Assembly: GCF_029867415.1 (NCBI RefSeq)
Contig: NC_081184.1
Location: forward strand, 110,762,226-110,826,225
DNA length: 64,000 nucleotides
Direction: 5' to 3'
Origin: Vicia villosa
Taxonomy: Eukaryota; Streptophyta; Magnoliopsida; Fabales; Fabaceae
Under the pieces are notes generated by a model. It saw only the letters and a list, made by a program, of their open reading frames with translations. It was not told the DNA's origin and did no database searches. Below, piece by piece: positions 41,469 to 53,782 of the stretch. Both the position numbers and the translations under genes were made by a program. Numbering within the stretch: the first letter of the stretch is position 1; each line of letters opens with the position of its first letter.

Positions 41469-42957
41469 CGTCTTCGTCCCAGCCGGTTGGTAGTGTCCCT
41501 GGTAATCCTTCGATGATTTCTGTCTCTTCTGGATCTCCCATTATTTCTCTGTTCCACTGGAATCCATTAGGGTGGAGAGATGAGTAGTACATAGCATTCT
41601 TATTTGGAGCATATATCTCTTTTGCTGCTTGGCACGACCCTATGTTGGCCAGGTTTTTGTCGAAACTAGTTTTGTTGACTTGGTTTACTTCAGACATATA
41701 GTAACTTTGATCCCCTTCGATGTTTTCGACTATTCCATCTTCTCTCCAAATAGTTAACCTTTGATGCATCGTCGAAGGCACGACAGCAACTCCATGAATC
41801 CATTCTCTTCCTAACAAAAGGTTATAGTTTGCCTTTGCTGGTATTACCATGAACATAGTTGGTCTGGTGACTGAACCTACAGTTAGGTTTACTTGAATGA
41901 CTCCCAGGGTATGTCCCACTTTTCCTTCATAGTTAGACAAAACCATGTTATGTGGCCTTATGTCAGTGTCGAACATGCCAATCCTTTTCAGCAAGTATTG
42001 GGGCATTAAGTTTACTGCTGCCCCTCCATCTACGAGGACCTTGTTAATGCCTACATTTTTTATTTTGGCTCTTATGTAAAGGGGTTTCAGATGATTCCTC
42101 ATACCCTGATCGGGTCTTTCAAAGAATGCATTTTGTTCTTCGACCGCACCATTATTCAGCATATAATAACACACTGGTCTGTGTTTTGCCATTTCTTCTT
42201 CGTCAGCTTCCTCACAGTCTTCGAATTCCGTTTCCTGGTAAAATTCGTGGGGAAGAACTGACACCACATTGCAGTTGAAATTTATAGACGACACTCCATC
42301 TAAATCGAAATCATTAGTCATCCTATCGTCTTCTTTCCAAGGACTAGACTGCACCTTTTCCTCTTCTTTTTCATTTTCAGAACTGAACAACTTGCGTTCT
42401 ACAGGAGGTTTGTTTGACTTTGCCCCCTGCATTGGGACTTTGGTGTTGCTGGATTCTCCAAAATCCTTCGCCTTGGATACTTTCTGGGCTTTATTCATTC
42501 TCTGGTGTCTCCTCCATTGGGATCTGGACATCGGATTCCTACCTTTGTAATACTCGAGCCTGTACATTTCTCGATTTGACGTCGGGAACTGCCTTCTATA
42601 AGCCATTGCAGTTCGTCCACCTTGATCCCAACTTCGCCATTTGTTATTCCCTACGCCAGCTTGTGTCCATCTATCCATGGGTACTTCTGCTGGAATTTTG
42701 AATGTCACTTTGCGAGCTTTGGGATGAGGGCTGTCAGGCCTTCTTGATGGTGTTCGATTATCGAACACATACATGTTGGGATTGACTCCTTGAACATCCC
42801 AACAAGTAGAGAATGATATCTTCTCGAATGATTCCACCATCAGATTACCATATACTGCCCCACATCTGGGACACATAATGATTTCAGTCTTTGCCTTATG
42901 ACATCGAACCAGGAAACTTACAAGACTTTCACCAGGTTTTGGATAAACCTTCAGCAA
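41455..42957 (-). CDS. pro: B element protease region (500 aa)
   Basis: An open frame of a Tat-type Gag-Pro C-terminal part. An N-terminal CPRCGAVYGN segment and a basic middle (RSQWRRHQRMNKAQK) precede an aspartic protease fold. VLVDGGAAVNLMP has the catalytic Asp at about 310 and LLLGREWIHGVAVVPSTMHQ at about 395-415. The motif is DGG rather than DTG, which is common in this lineage. The frame ends GWDEDVEYV at 41455 and overlaps the Pol frame by 14 bases. The start ATG is internal to the element's original Gag-Pro. Confidence 0.85.
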   Translation of the reverse strand: MLKVYPKPGESLVSFLVRCHKAKTEIIMCPRCGAVYGNLMVESFEKISFSTCWDVQGVNPNMYVFDNRTPSRRPDSPHPKARKVTFKIPAEVPMDRWTQAGVGNNKWRSWDQGGRTAMAYRRQFPTSNREMYRLEYYKGRNPMSRSQWRRHQRMNKAQKVSKAKDFGESSNTKVPMQGAKSNKPPVERKLFSSENEKEEEKVQSSPWKEDDRMTNDFDLDGVSSINFNCNVVSVLPHEFYQETEFEDCEEADEEEMAKHRPVCYYMLNNGAVEEQNAFFERPDQGMRNHLKPLYIRAKIKNVGINKVLVDGGAAVNLMPQYLLKRIGMFDTDIRPHNMVLSNYEGKVGHTLGVIQVNLTVGSVTRPTMFMVIPAKANYNLLLGREWIHGVAVVPSTMHQRLTIWREDGIVENIEGDQSYYMSEVNQVNKTSFDKNLANIGSCQAAKEIYAPNKNAMYYSSLHPNGFQWNREIMGDPEETEIIEGLPGTLPTGWDEDVEYV

Positions 42958-43092
42958 CTAGTTTCCTTGCCTCCAATTCCCTTGCATTTTGTTTCGTTGG
43001 GCCCTTTCTTAGTTAGCTTGAACCCTCCGATTCAACATAATTGAGCACCTTGGACACATTAGCATTCGTCCAACATTTTTCTCATGGCACCT

Positions 43093-45596
43093 TCAGAGAT
43101 AATCTTTCAAGCTTTCATTTGCCCTCGGATTTCCATAGTTTCCTTTGTCCTTCTCTTTCACCAAACATTTTTCCAGTTCCTCAAATTCAGATAAAGGTTG
43201 TCCAACATTCACCATATTGACTCCTGCTGGGGGAACTTCAGAAATCCTTATTTGTCGTAACTTCATACTGAGGTCTTCAGTGGCCTCACTGGTTTTTTCC
43301 ATTAGACCTTCAGTAGTCTTTGTCTCGAATGATTCTTCCACTTCAGTGTTGAAGACCACATTGTTGTTCAGGCTCTCAGTAGCCTGCTTTCCTGCCGAAA
43401 CCATCTCCCATTCTACGATGTCAGCTTCAGACACATCCACCATGTTAATGTCAACTGGTTCAGCATAATTGGTGTCAGCGAAATTGAGGGGGTCAGCATT
43501 GACTTTCATGTTGCTCTTTCCTTTGTTAGCGAACTTCAAGCGACCATCCTTGATAGCATTTTGAATTAGATCCCTGAAAAGAAAGCACTGTGAGGTTTTA
43601 TGGCCTAAAAATCCATGATATTTACAAAAACCTCGCTTCTTCCGTTATTCTAACGGAGGAACTTTGGAATTGGGAGGCACTATCATTTGGCCATCTTTTA
43701 CTAATAAATCAAAAATTTCGTCACACTTGGTGACGTCAAACGTGTATGATTTCTTTGGGAATTTGTCATTCTTATCATTCTCGATAGGATTTTTCCCATT
43801 AGAAGGGGTGAGCAGTTTACAAGAGTATGGAGGTGCTTCTTTCAGTTCAGCTATGTCTATTTTGACCTCTTCGAATCTATATGAATCTTCGAAGGTTTCA
43901 CCTTCAACATCTTCAGCCTCAATTTATGCTACTCTCTCCTTTTTATAATTCTTGTTTGCTCTGGCCTTTTCAGCTTTCAGTCGTTCGACTTGTTGAACCG
44001 TATCTGCCAACTGAGCCATGTCCCTCAAATATTGAGTATTTAACTTCTTTCTAAATGAATAGTCCAAACCGCCTGCAGCCATTTCGACTAATTCATGCTC
44101 CGGAACAACTGTGAAGCATCTTGATTTCAATAAACGGAACCTATTTAAGTAGTCATCTATAGGATCTGTGAACTTCCTCTTAATTTTAGCCAACTCTTTC
44201 AAACTAATATTGGTTTATCCCATGTAGAATTGCTCATGGAACATTCTCTCTAATTGAGCCCAAGTGTCTATGAAGTTTGGGGGTAAGGTGGTGAACCATG
44301 TAAAAGCATTTTTTGTTAGCGAACTGGGGAAACATTTAATTCTTAAGTTCTCATTCCCCGCTAGATCACCAGCCTCTGTCAAATATTGGGCTATGTGTTC
44401 CACAGTCGATTCACTAGTATCCCCTGAAAATTTTGTAAATTTGGTTACTTTGGTACCCCTTGGTAATTCAGTCTGCAGAATATACTCTGCTACAGGGGAA
44501 GTTTAATTTGGACGTCGAAGTCCAGTATTAAGGCCATTATTGGCCATAATTCTTTCTATTAGGGTGGTTAGGTTATTTTCTGTCGCCATATTGTCTCTCC
44601 TAACCCTGTGTATTACTTCATCTGGATGTTGGTCCCTGTTAACTATGACTATCCTAGGTTGTTCTTCAAGAACTTCCCGTTGACCAGTATTAGTCCTTTG
44701 GTTCTGATTTTTTAAATTTATCACCTGATTTCTCTCACCGGGTCTTTGCCTAGATGGTTGAACTAGATCTTGGACAGGTACCTGATTTCTTTCACCGGGT
44801 CTTTGCCTAGATGGTTGAACTAAATCTTGGACAGGTGTCAAGATTGGTTCGTCTTCTCAAACGGTATCCTGGTTGTTCCTTCGTCTAGTAGACGATTGTG
44901 GGGCTCCAAAGAAGTCTGCTATACGTCTCATTTGTGAAGATATTTTTTGATATGTCTCGACATTATCCTGATTAGTCCTGGTAATGTTTGTTATCAAGGG
45001 AGAAAAAATTGAACCCATTTCTCGAGAAAGTATACCCACCATGTCATGGTTACTTGCATCCATTTCTTGCCTAAATGCTGCTTAATTATTCATAGTTAAG
45101 GTAGGCATTTGGCCTGATGGGTCTGGGTTTTGCACACTTCGTCCTACTGAACCGGCATTAGGCGAAAATGTCGCCATACCAGGTTGGGCGTAAGTAGGTC
45201 CCGCACCTTGTAATCCTGCCATATATGATGGTGGCATTCCATAAGGGTTCAAGATCTCCAACCCTCGAATGCTGTTGGTGGCCTCGGGGTATGTAGTTGA
45301 CTTGAAAAATTTATCGAGAAATGTGGTATCTCTGTTGTGCCTGTAAAGGGAGGGACAATAGTCAAACTAGATACTGGCATAGTCCCTGTTTGCAACGATG
45401 TATTTTCGGGCATGGCCTGAGAACTACTTACGGCCGCAGACCCTTTCGATGTGGGTATCTCCCGCGCTTCTGGCATAGAAGTCGAAACATTAGTAGTACT
45501 TGCTGCTACTGTTCCTAACCCTTGTGGGGGATCTTTATTTCCCCTTCCACTGGTGGAATTGACCATTTTCTTGTTGTACCTTCTTCTAGGAATCAA
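43093..45596 (-). pseudogene. gag: B element gag, broken by several stops and shifts
   Basis: At least six minus-strand pieces (45249-45596, 44857-45063, 44503-44841, 44215-44403, 43924-44202 and 43093-43539) together resemble one Tat Gag. The capsid core is clear: KNAFTWFTTLPPNFIDTWAQ and MFHEQFYMG, then a nonsense codon, then FTDPIDDYLNRFRLLKSRC and YSFRKKLN. The N-terminal part has two tandem copies of PVQDLVQPSRQRPGERNQV (45 residues apart in total span, 44700-44841), a local duplication. It is decayed beyond function. Confidence 0.8.
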
Positions 45597-45698
45597 TTAT
45601 GCACTGTTGGTTAATTTACTGCTCCTAAGGTTAATACAAGGTCTTGATATATTCTAAACAAAAATAAACAACCAATTAATGACAAACTTTTTGACACT

Positions 45699-45719
45699 GT
45701 CCCACTGGACGTGCCAATT
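45699..45719 (-). promoter_or_regulatory. B primer-binding site
   Basis: The minus strand reads AATTGGCACGTCCAGTGGGAC directly after the LTR end ...CCGTAAACA. The position is right for a PBS and the sequence ends in a GTGGGA-type 3' complement; I have not assigned the tRNA. Confidence 0.6.
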
Positions 45720-46640
45720 TGTTTACGGTGATTTTCGGTAAACAACCGCTAGTCTTCCAAATTACAAATATACTTTGGTTACTCGCAGGATCAACTAGAT
45801 TGATCCTAGGACATAGTCAACGAGTTGTCTTCCAAGATAACTTGGTTCATATTCTCTTGGTCTTTCGTTTGTTTTGAAAACTCGGTTATAACATGAATAT
45901 ATAAATAACTTGCGGAATACTAACAAAGTCTACAATGAAAAATAAACTTGTTTTGAATGTAAACAAAACTTAGGCGAGAGTGTAAAAGCATGTAAATTAC
46001 AAGAATATAAATGCAGGAATGTAAATTACTTAACGAAAAGAAGTAAAGGAAAACTTAAACTAAAGAAAGATACTGGGCGGAAAGTAAAGGGAATTGAAAG
46101 GTACTTTGATTTTGTAAAGAAAATACAAACATATTTAAAGTGTTGGTGTCATACGTACATTTCTCAGCAAAAACTCTTTCTCTTAACACTTGATACTTGA
46201 GTGATTTGTGAGTGATTTGTACAAAATGAACACCTTAGGTCCTGATACTAAAACCCTTATTTATACTAATTCGACCTTAACGGTCCTACGCTAACGAGAT
46301 GTCACGTTGCCCGCATGCATGTATTTTGAATCCCTGGGGCGCCATTTGTCCTCGTTGGTTTACACAAAATATTTCGAAATTCAAAACCTCCCGCCTGAAT
46401 CCTATTTCGATACGTGGCAACGTGCTCTTTGTGAGAATGCATCGAAATACTTCAAGTTTCAGCACTCTTGTATTTCAAAAAACCACTTAAGTCCCGAAGA
46501 CAACCTATCTCGATTCAGCTTCGATTTTAGGAATCTTCACCATTAATAACATTCTCGGAAATGGCCATCAAAAGCCATTTTTCTCTTCGAACCTTAAACC
46601 TTCGAAAAGCATCTTCACCAATCGAAATCTCCAACTAACA
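45720..46640 (-). mobile_element. B element 5' LTR (921 bp)
   Basis: On the minus strand it runs from TGTTAGTTGG to CCGTAAACA. A TATA box lies at 46258-46265 (minus) and an 8-bp stem hairpin AGGATCAA/TTGATCCT at 45787-45807, close to the LTR end. The homologous plus-strand LTR is at 23177-29048. Confidence 0.82.
46258..46265 (-). promoter_or_regulatory. TATA box of the B LTR
   Basis: TATAAATA on the minus strand, conserved at 28553-28560 in the other B LTR. Confidence 0.6.
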
Positions 46641-46835
46641 GTACTGTAGCGTCAATTTGGAGTTAACGCCTTCTTCATTTGGTGTACATATATAAGAGTA
46701 ATACTGTAGCATCATGTAACTACTGTAGCATCATTTGGTGTATATTATAACTACTATAGCGAAATATATTACATGAGGGATATACTAATTCTCACGTTTC
46801 AAGTTACTAATATATGATATGTTATTAGTGTAATT

Positions 46836-46836
<1 letters not shown>

Positions 46837-46876
<40 letters not shown>
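46837..46876. repeat. (TAA)n microsatellite
   Basis: About 13 units in the D 5' LTR; the 3' LTR has a shorter version near 56311. Confidence 0.9.
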
Positions 46877-46877
<1 letters not shown>

Positions 46878-47121
46878 TTTAATAATAATGATTTAATATT
46901 ACTAATATAAGATTTTTAGGAGTTTTGAGTTAGAGATGAATATTTGTATTATCTGGTTAACTTAAATTATTTTCAATACTGTTAGAGTTGTCAATAAAGT
47001 TGTTAGAGTTGTCAATAGTGTTGTTAAAGTTATCAATAGATTTGTTTTGAGTTATTAAAAATCACTTTTAATTTGTTTTGCGTAATTCTGACATGTTTAG
47101 AGTTGTCAATAGGGTAAGTTG

Positions 47122-50100
47122 TATTGCACCCTAAAATTTGTCCACCTATTTTTAACCTGAAAAAGATTTTGCATCATATTCATAAACATCACATTTAGTT
47201 CATGAATCAATACATTCATTCATATCATGGATTTTGCTGGAGAATTGTCAAGAAAGGAGTTTTCCCCTAAGAGGATCCTCAGATTAAAAAAGAAGAGTTT
47301 TTAGGCTTAATTGGATTACTGTCTCTCCATCATGATCAGGAATTAGGGTTTCATCATTCTCAAGTTCAAGACCTTGGTTCAAAAGATACAAGCTACAAGT
47401 TCATTTGGTCTTCCTAAATAAAGATTTATGGCCAAAGACAATGCAGTTGACTTTTTAGTCAACCTTTTAATCAGGAGCTGATTTTATGGTGTGAGGTGGC
47501 ATGTGGTCCTTGTTGAAATATTCAATTAATTCTATTGGTTGATGATTGATAGGGGTGGAATTGGAGGTTGATCAATCAGAAAATTCATTTGGGACTAAAA
47601 AAAAGTCAAACATTTGACTTTTCTGGAATTTAGTCAAAATCAGAGTCAACCTCCATTTGGGAATTTTTGTCGGAAATTTGGTCAAAGAAATGAATAAAAT
47701 TAAGAAATGAACAAAATTTCCCTTTTGGGATGGTAGTTAGAATGAGAAATTCTAAAAGTGGAAAGGAAGAAAAAAACTTAGAAAAATTTGGAGTTTTTGA
47801 AGTTTCTAAGCATGTTTGAGCAGCTCACTTCACCACTACTTTACATGTGTTTGAAGGTGCTTTTTAAGGAAAACTTCAACATCAAAATTATTCATCTCAT
47901 GGAGATGAACAACTTTGTAGTTGAACACTTTCTCCATTGAAGTCTAGATTGAGAGTTACGAGAGCTCGAACTTTGTGGATCCAAACTGAACCATGACAAG
48001 TTGCCAGCCAGAATTTTGTGCCAAACACATTGTAAATATCAAACACATTGGATCTCAGTTTCATGGTAATTCTTGAGGAGTTCCTAGAGATTATATCAAG
48101 TCAAATTCAACACCAATTATGTGCTACTATATGCCCTTTGTTCAATGGCCCAAGACTCATGGCTTTTGGTTACATGAATGATAGAATATAGAACATTAAA
48201 CCTGTGTCCATGAAATTGGAGTTTAGCCGGTGACTGGGCATGTCGTGCGCGTGCGTCCTTCATCAGTGATGCAGCATGTTCATGGCCACTTTTCTTACCC
48301 TTTCAAGTTTCATTTCAAGACAATCCTAACATCAATTTTGTTTTACTCCATGCCTTCTTCATGATGATCCCAAAATTAAAGCAAGTAGTGACCTGTGGCT
48401 GGAATTGTTAGCATGTGAAGTAGGCACGCGGGATGTCGTTGCTCAATGCGTTAAGCCAGAAACCTGCAATAGAAGTATGGTATGCACACGAAACAAGTCA
48501 CTCACCATTACCTCATCAAGCCACGCATAAGTCTGAACCACAAAAATCATCAAGAAAGCTTACCATAATATCACAAACTTGCTCATTAAGATTAAATAGG
48601 AAATAGTTTGCTGCACTCATCTCCACACTACCATACAATACACCACACATAGTTTCCAGTTTCAAATCTTCTCCTCAGACTCTCTCCCCTCTCTCCTTTC
48701 CCTCTCTCATTCACCATAGTTTTAACAAACTTCTTCACGATTGTAACAAACTTTCATACACCGTAACAAGCTCATCTTCAACCTCCATAACAACTATCAA
48801 TCTTCAATAATCTTCATGGATCTTCATCATCAAGATCGTACACTCCAAGCTCCATGATCACCATCACCAACTATTGATCTTTTAAGCAAGGTTTGAGTTC
48901 TTCTTCAACATATGTGATCTCTGAGTTTATTTCTCAGAAGTTAGAGCAAGTACTGAAGCTTATCATCATCATCGCATCCAAGATCCAAGTGCAAAGAATA
49001 GAAGTTTTCCGAAGATGTTCGTTCGAGATTCGTTATAGGTAAGATTTCAGATTCCCTCGCATTAGAAGCATGTGATAGGTCTGGAGCTCCCATCATAAGG
49101 GATATGGGTTAGGACTTAGAACCACCATGTTTTTAATGTATGTCGCATTCGTAGTCTTGAAGTTTGATTTCGGTTTCCATGAATTGATGCATGTTTGAGT
49201 GTTTAAATTACATATTCGAGCTTTAGGTGTTATGAGGATTGGATTGGTGTTTTTAGCGTTAGATTTGGTGCAAGTCCGGTGAGGTTAGGGTTTTGGGATT
49301 GGTTTCGTTTATGATAATAGAGTGAGAGTTGTAGAAAACCGAGCTTCGATTTGAACTCGGGGCGCAATTCCGAGGCGAGTGATGCTGGTCTTGATGTTTT
49401 CTGGGTGTTCTGGGTCAAGGCTCCGGCGAGGGCCCGTCAGAGAAGAAGATCGGAAGAATCTCCGGCCATTGCGTTTTACTAAACCCTCTTCTCTTTCCGG
49501 TCCTGCGTGTCACGAGGCCATTGGGCAGTGTTCCCAGCTATTTGCTTTTTTTTTGTTTTATTCACATGATGAGGAGTTGGCTTGTTAGCGTGTGATTGGC
49601 TAAGAGTTTGTTTTGTTTTTTAGTGACTTAAGATCTAACTTGACCAATTGATACAGGGTCATTTTGTTTTTGTCACGTTCATATACTGCTAATAACATAT
49701 GTGGTGATAAAAATCAAGTAAAATGGAAAGGTGATATAATAGTAACAAGTTGGGCCACGTTTTATGAATGGGCCTAGTGTCTTTTGTTTTTCGCACCCTC
49801 TGATCATAGGCCCAACGCGCCAGCTTCATGGTTTTAGCTCGTTTCTGAATTGCTTTCTCACCCTTGGATAGTCAATGTTTAAAGATTGTTCAAATTTGTT
49901 TCATGCATAACTTTTGATTCAGAAATCTGTTTCACTCAAATAAAAAATGGATAAAAATACTTTTTAAATACAAGAACATCTTAGGATAATTTTAGTAATT
50001 TTTTGTGGATTTTATAATTTGATTTGCTACTTTTTAGGTAGCTTTTTCTCACATGTGTCCATGAGTCTCCTTGTTTTAATACGTTTTGCAAATGATTTTG

Positions 50101-52156
50101 ATTAAGGGCCTTAGGAAATGAATTTTGTTCCAAGTTTTTATATGCTTGCAGTGGATTCATGTATGATACTATGTACAAAAAATATATTTTTTATTCTCAA
50201 TTTTGATTAGGTTTTGGTTGAAGTCTTTAGACCCGATTCATGCAAGTTTGCAATTGATACTTGTAGCGTTTTTTGCTCATAAATGAAGATGCCTTTGTGC
50301 AATATTTCTGAATCTTTTTTAAGGATATTATGAGGTATGTTTATAGGCCTTAGGATCTGAAGCTTGATTTTTTAAATCACTTCTTTTTACTTTGCTTGAA
50401 TTTTTCCTTTTCACATGTAAATGCCTTTGCTTTTGGTTAACGATTGTATCATAACTTGTGCAATCAACTTGTAATCTTGTGTAGACCTTTTGGTATGATT
50501 CCATGATTGTTCAGACACCTCTTAAAGGTCATTCACTACTGACTTCTACCATTTGATCACATTTTTCTAACTTCATTCACAATGAGAAATTGTTTAGCTA
50601 GTTTAACCTAGTTTTGTTTGGTTTTTGTTAGAACTTTGTGTAGCTTTGAGCTAATTGATTAACATGAACTCGTGAAAGGTTTTAGACCTATAATTTGTGT
50701 TTAGTGGCTGACTATGCATGATTTTTCTTTTGGTTTCACTTTTCAAAACTCAATCCCTTTTCAAACTAATATAGTTAGGATTCTAATGTGAAGTATGTTC
50801 ATTGTTTAGGCATAGAACTTAGGAATGCCTTATCTAATTGATTAATATGAATGGGTATGAGGTCTTAGACCCATAAATGCAAGGGTATGCTATTGACCCT
50901 TATCTTAGGTAATGTTTTCATATGATTTTTGCTTTGACTAATTGATACATGTTTTGTTATTTGTTTAAGTAACGATCCATGCGATACTTTGGCAATTTCT
51001 TGTGGATATTTTGTGTGAGGCCATGATGCTTTGTGTTTGATTTAGGATATATAATAAGTGGTTTTCTACTTCCCTAGGTCTTTATTCACCCATTTCCATG
51101 CTTTGCTTCTTCTTTCATACTTTGGTTGTTCTTAGATTAAGAGGCGACGATTGGTTGTTCTTTCTATACCTTTTGTGGATTGTTTTCCTTTGGGTTTCAT
51201 TATGATTTAGTCTATCTTAGGAGAAGACTTGGTTAAGGAATTCATTAAGTCACCAACCATGGGTTTCACTTGCGTTTATCTTTGCTTATCTCTTACAATA
51301 TGCTTGCCATGTTCCCTTAGGGCGGTGACTTCAATCTTCGTTAAGATTAGTCACATGGAACAACTTAGGTTGTAATATATGCATGATAACATAGGTAGAG
51401 ATTCCCTTATCCTTGACCTTAGAGCCATTTGTATGATAATACTAGGATAGGAATTAGAGATGTAGGTTCCCCTTTGCATAATAAATACAAAATCAATAAA
51501 ACACTTAAAGCACTTAATAAAGGTTGAAAATAATAAAAAGGGAATGGAAGCTCTCGTCTCGCTTGCTTAAGGGAGTCACTTGAGTGGAAGTTTCCAACCC
51601 TAAAAAACACCAACCAAGAGTCGCTCAAGTCTCGCTTGCTTAAGGGAGTCACTTGAAACGCTCGACATACTTTTCTTTTTGCTTTTAAGAGCATGTTACT
51701 TCCACTTCATTCCCAACTTAAGTCTCCAAAGGTCGAGCAGCGGAGTATGATGTAACTGTTCAATAAAAAACACACAAAAAATCATAAAAAAACATAAAAA
51801 ATCTTGAGCAGAACTACAGCACTCTGATTCTTCATAAGAGGATACGTAGGCATAGAGGCAACTCTAGCGAGTACAATAATTATTAAAAAACTCTAAGTTA
51901 ATCATGCATTGCATTCCCTTTTAGTAGCAAGTAAGTAGTAATAGACACCTTTTAGATAGAAACAATCATAGGTGGATACCGTCGAGTACGACGGAAGTGA
52001 GGGGTGCTAACACCTTCCCCTTGTGTAACTGACTGTACCCAATTCTCTGGTCGTAAGACATTGTTCTTATTCTTTGCTAGGTGTTCTGATATTCCTTTCC
52101 CTCGACGAGATAAATATATTAGTGGCGACTCTGGTTCATTTTTTGCGGTAGCGACA
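47122..52156 (+). mobile_element. Solo LTR E (5035 bp), Ogre-like
   Basis: It is inserted in the D 5' LTR: D reads GGGTAAGTTGAAGCTG at 56567-56582, and here AAGTTG is found on both sides of the insert. With target AGTTG (47117-47121 and 52157-52161) the element starts TATTGCACCCTAAAATTTG and ends GCGACA, like Ogre. The exact edge is uncertain by 1-2 bases. The 3' end carries the CTACA..CGTAG block (51811-51849), the CCGTCG/CGACGG hairpin (51979-51994), GGGTGCTAACACC (52002) and GGCGACTCT. No coding frame inside looks real. Confidence 0.72.
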
Positions 52157-53782
52157 AGTTGGAGCTGCCAAATAACAATACATCTTTACTAAATTATTGA
52201 TATTTTAGTTATGAATTTGAGTTAAATTTAATAGCGAGAAAACTAGAACTAGCACATATTGGTATTTTGTTAAAAGAGCTTAATTTTGATGACAATATAA
52301 TTGGTATCAGGAAAAATATTAATATCAGTAGTAAATTAATTTAGTATCAGCTTGACTAAAGAATAGCAGGGTGTACATATGAAATAGCAGTAGCAGTGGT
52401 GTTTTGGTAGCAGGTAAATTTAGTAGTAGAAATTGACAGGAACGGTGTGATTAATTGGTAGTAATGAAGTATGTGGAAACAGTACTGAAAAGTAGAATTA
52501 GATGATTTAAGCGGTAAAATTAGTAAATCAGAATTAATTGAAATTTGTCGGGGTAAGTCGGGTATGTTAGTAGGTAATATTGGTTAGTTTGTTTTGATGA
52601 AATTATGTCGAATATGTTGATTTGCAGGTACAGTTGAATAAGTTGGTTTATTTTGGATTTCAGACATATTTGAGTTGTAGATCTTTTGACTAATGTCGTC
52701 TTGTTTTATGTTGATGTTGAATATGTAGTTAATTGAAGATGTTGTTGTGGAGCAAAGTTGTTGTTAATAGTTGTTGTTGATGCGTTGATTAAGTTGCAGG
52801 TCCTATGACCAACGTTGTTAAGTTATTTTGCAGTTGCCGGTCTTGTGACTGATGTTGATTAAGTTGTTTGCCATTGTTGCATTTTTTCATTGTTGTGTTG
52901 TGTTGATTAAGTTGATGTTGTGGTTGTTGTCGCATGAATAGCATAGCATTATTAAGTTGGACTGGATTGGCAATTTTAAAGTTGGAGCTAATGCTCACCA
53001 TATTGGCCTGGATTGGCAAAATAAGTTGAAGGCTTATGCCTTGTTGACGCCTCGATAACCTGGAGGATTTTTAAGTTGGGAGTTTTGCTCCAATGGTACC
53101 ACATGCATGTGCAAAGTTGAGTTGTATTCGAAGTTGTTGTGATTATTATGTTATCTGTTGATTGTTGTTTATTACGCTGTTGTTATTAAGTTGTGTTGAT
53201 TCATGTTGTTTTCTTTAGTTATTGTATAATTGCTGTTATGAAGTAGTGATTGTATAGTCCTTGATCTAATGTATTAATTATCATGCACTTGTTTATATTA
53301 TTCGATATCTCACCCCCTTCTACTGATATTTCCCCTAACATGAGAAATGGGCAGGCACTCAAGAATAGCTGTGGAAGTTCGAAGTAATTTTATGAAGTCT
53401 TTATGTTGTTCTATGATAAGTCAAGAGGGTCTGACTCTGATACGTAGCACTCGGGGGGATAGTTGTTATTATTTAAGTTGTTGTGTTCTAAGTTGAAATT
53501 TATTTTAGTTGAAGAAAAGTATTAAGTGGAATTTGTTAAGTACTTTGTCGTTTAAAATTTGTTTCAGTTGAATAAAATATGTTTCTAAGTTGATTCTAAA
53601 TTATAAGTTGAAGTTGGATTCAATTGAATAAAGTTGCGTTTCCGAATGCTATGTGTCAAATTTAAATGAAATACAGGTTGTTTGTTGTTTTAAATTGAAA
53701 TGTGACATCCCATTGTATGTTGAATTTTTTTGAAATACTCTTATTTTTGCTTATAATTACCGGGTAGAATTGGGGTGTTACA
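52157..53782 (+). mobile_element. D 5' LTR, right part
   Basis: It matches 56574-57883 of the 3' LTR and ends GGGGTGTTACA. It carries a string of short hairpins with four-base loops between about 52799 and 53092. Confidence 0.8.
52799..53092 (+). repeat. String of tetraloop hairpins in the D LTR
   Basis: GGTC-ctat-GACC (52799-52810), CGGTC-ttgt-GACTG (52838-52851), GAGC-taat-GCTC (52985-52996), AAGGC-ttat-GCCTT (53029-53042) and a TTGGGAG/CTCCAA stem (53076-53092). The 3' LTR has the same series with CGGTC-ttgt-GACCG (56927-56940) and an extra AGGTC-ttat-GACT (56768-56780). Confidence 0.6.

Larger units (their letters stand above)
40785..46640 (-). mobile_element. B-type Tat element, truncated in RT
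   Basis: It has a 5' LTR (45720-46640), PBS (45699-45719), a broken gag, protease and the first part of RT on the minus strand. It is inserted in the 5' LTR of element D: the bases next to the LTR (GTACT, 46641-46645) correspond to the uninterrupted D sequence at 56036-56040. The 3' half, including RNaseH, integrase, any antisense ORF and 3' LTR, is missing past 40785. Confidence 0.85.

Noticed and set aside
49230..49588. Possible small host gene in the E solo LTR
   Set aside because: Both strands have short frames of 60-70 codons with no recognised domain, and the whole interval lies inside an LTR.
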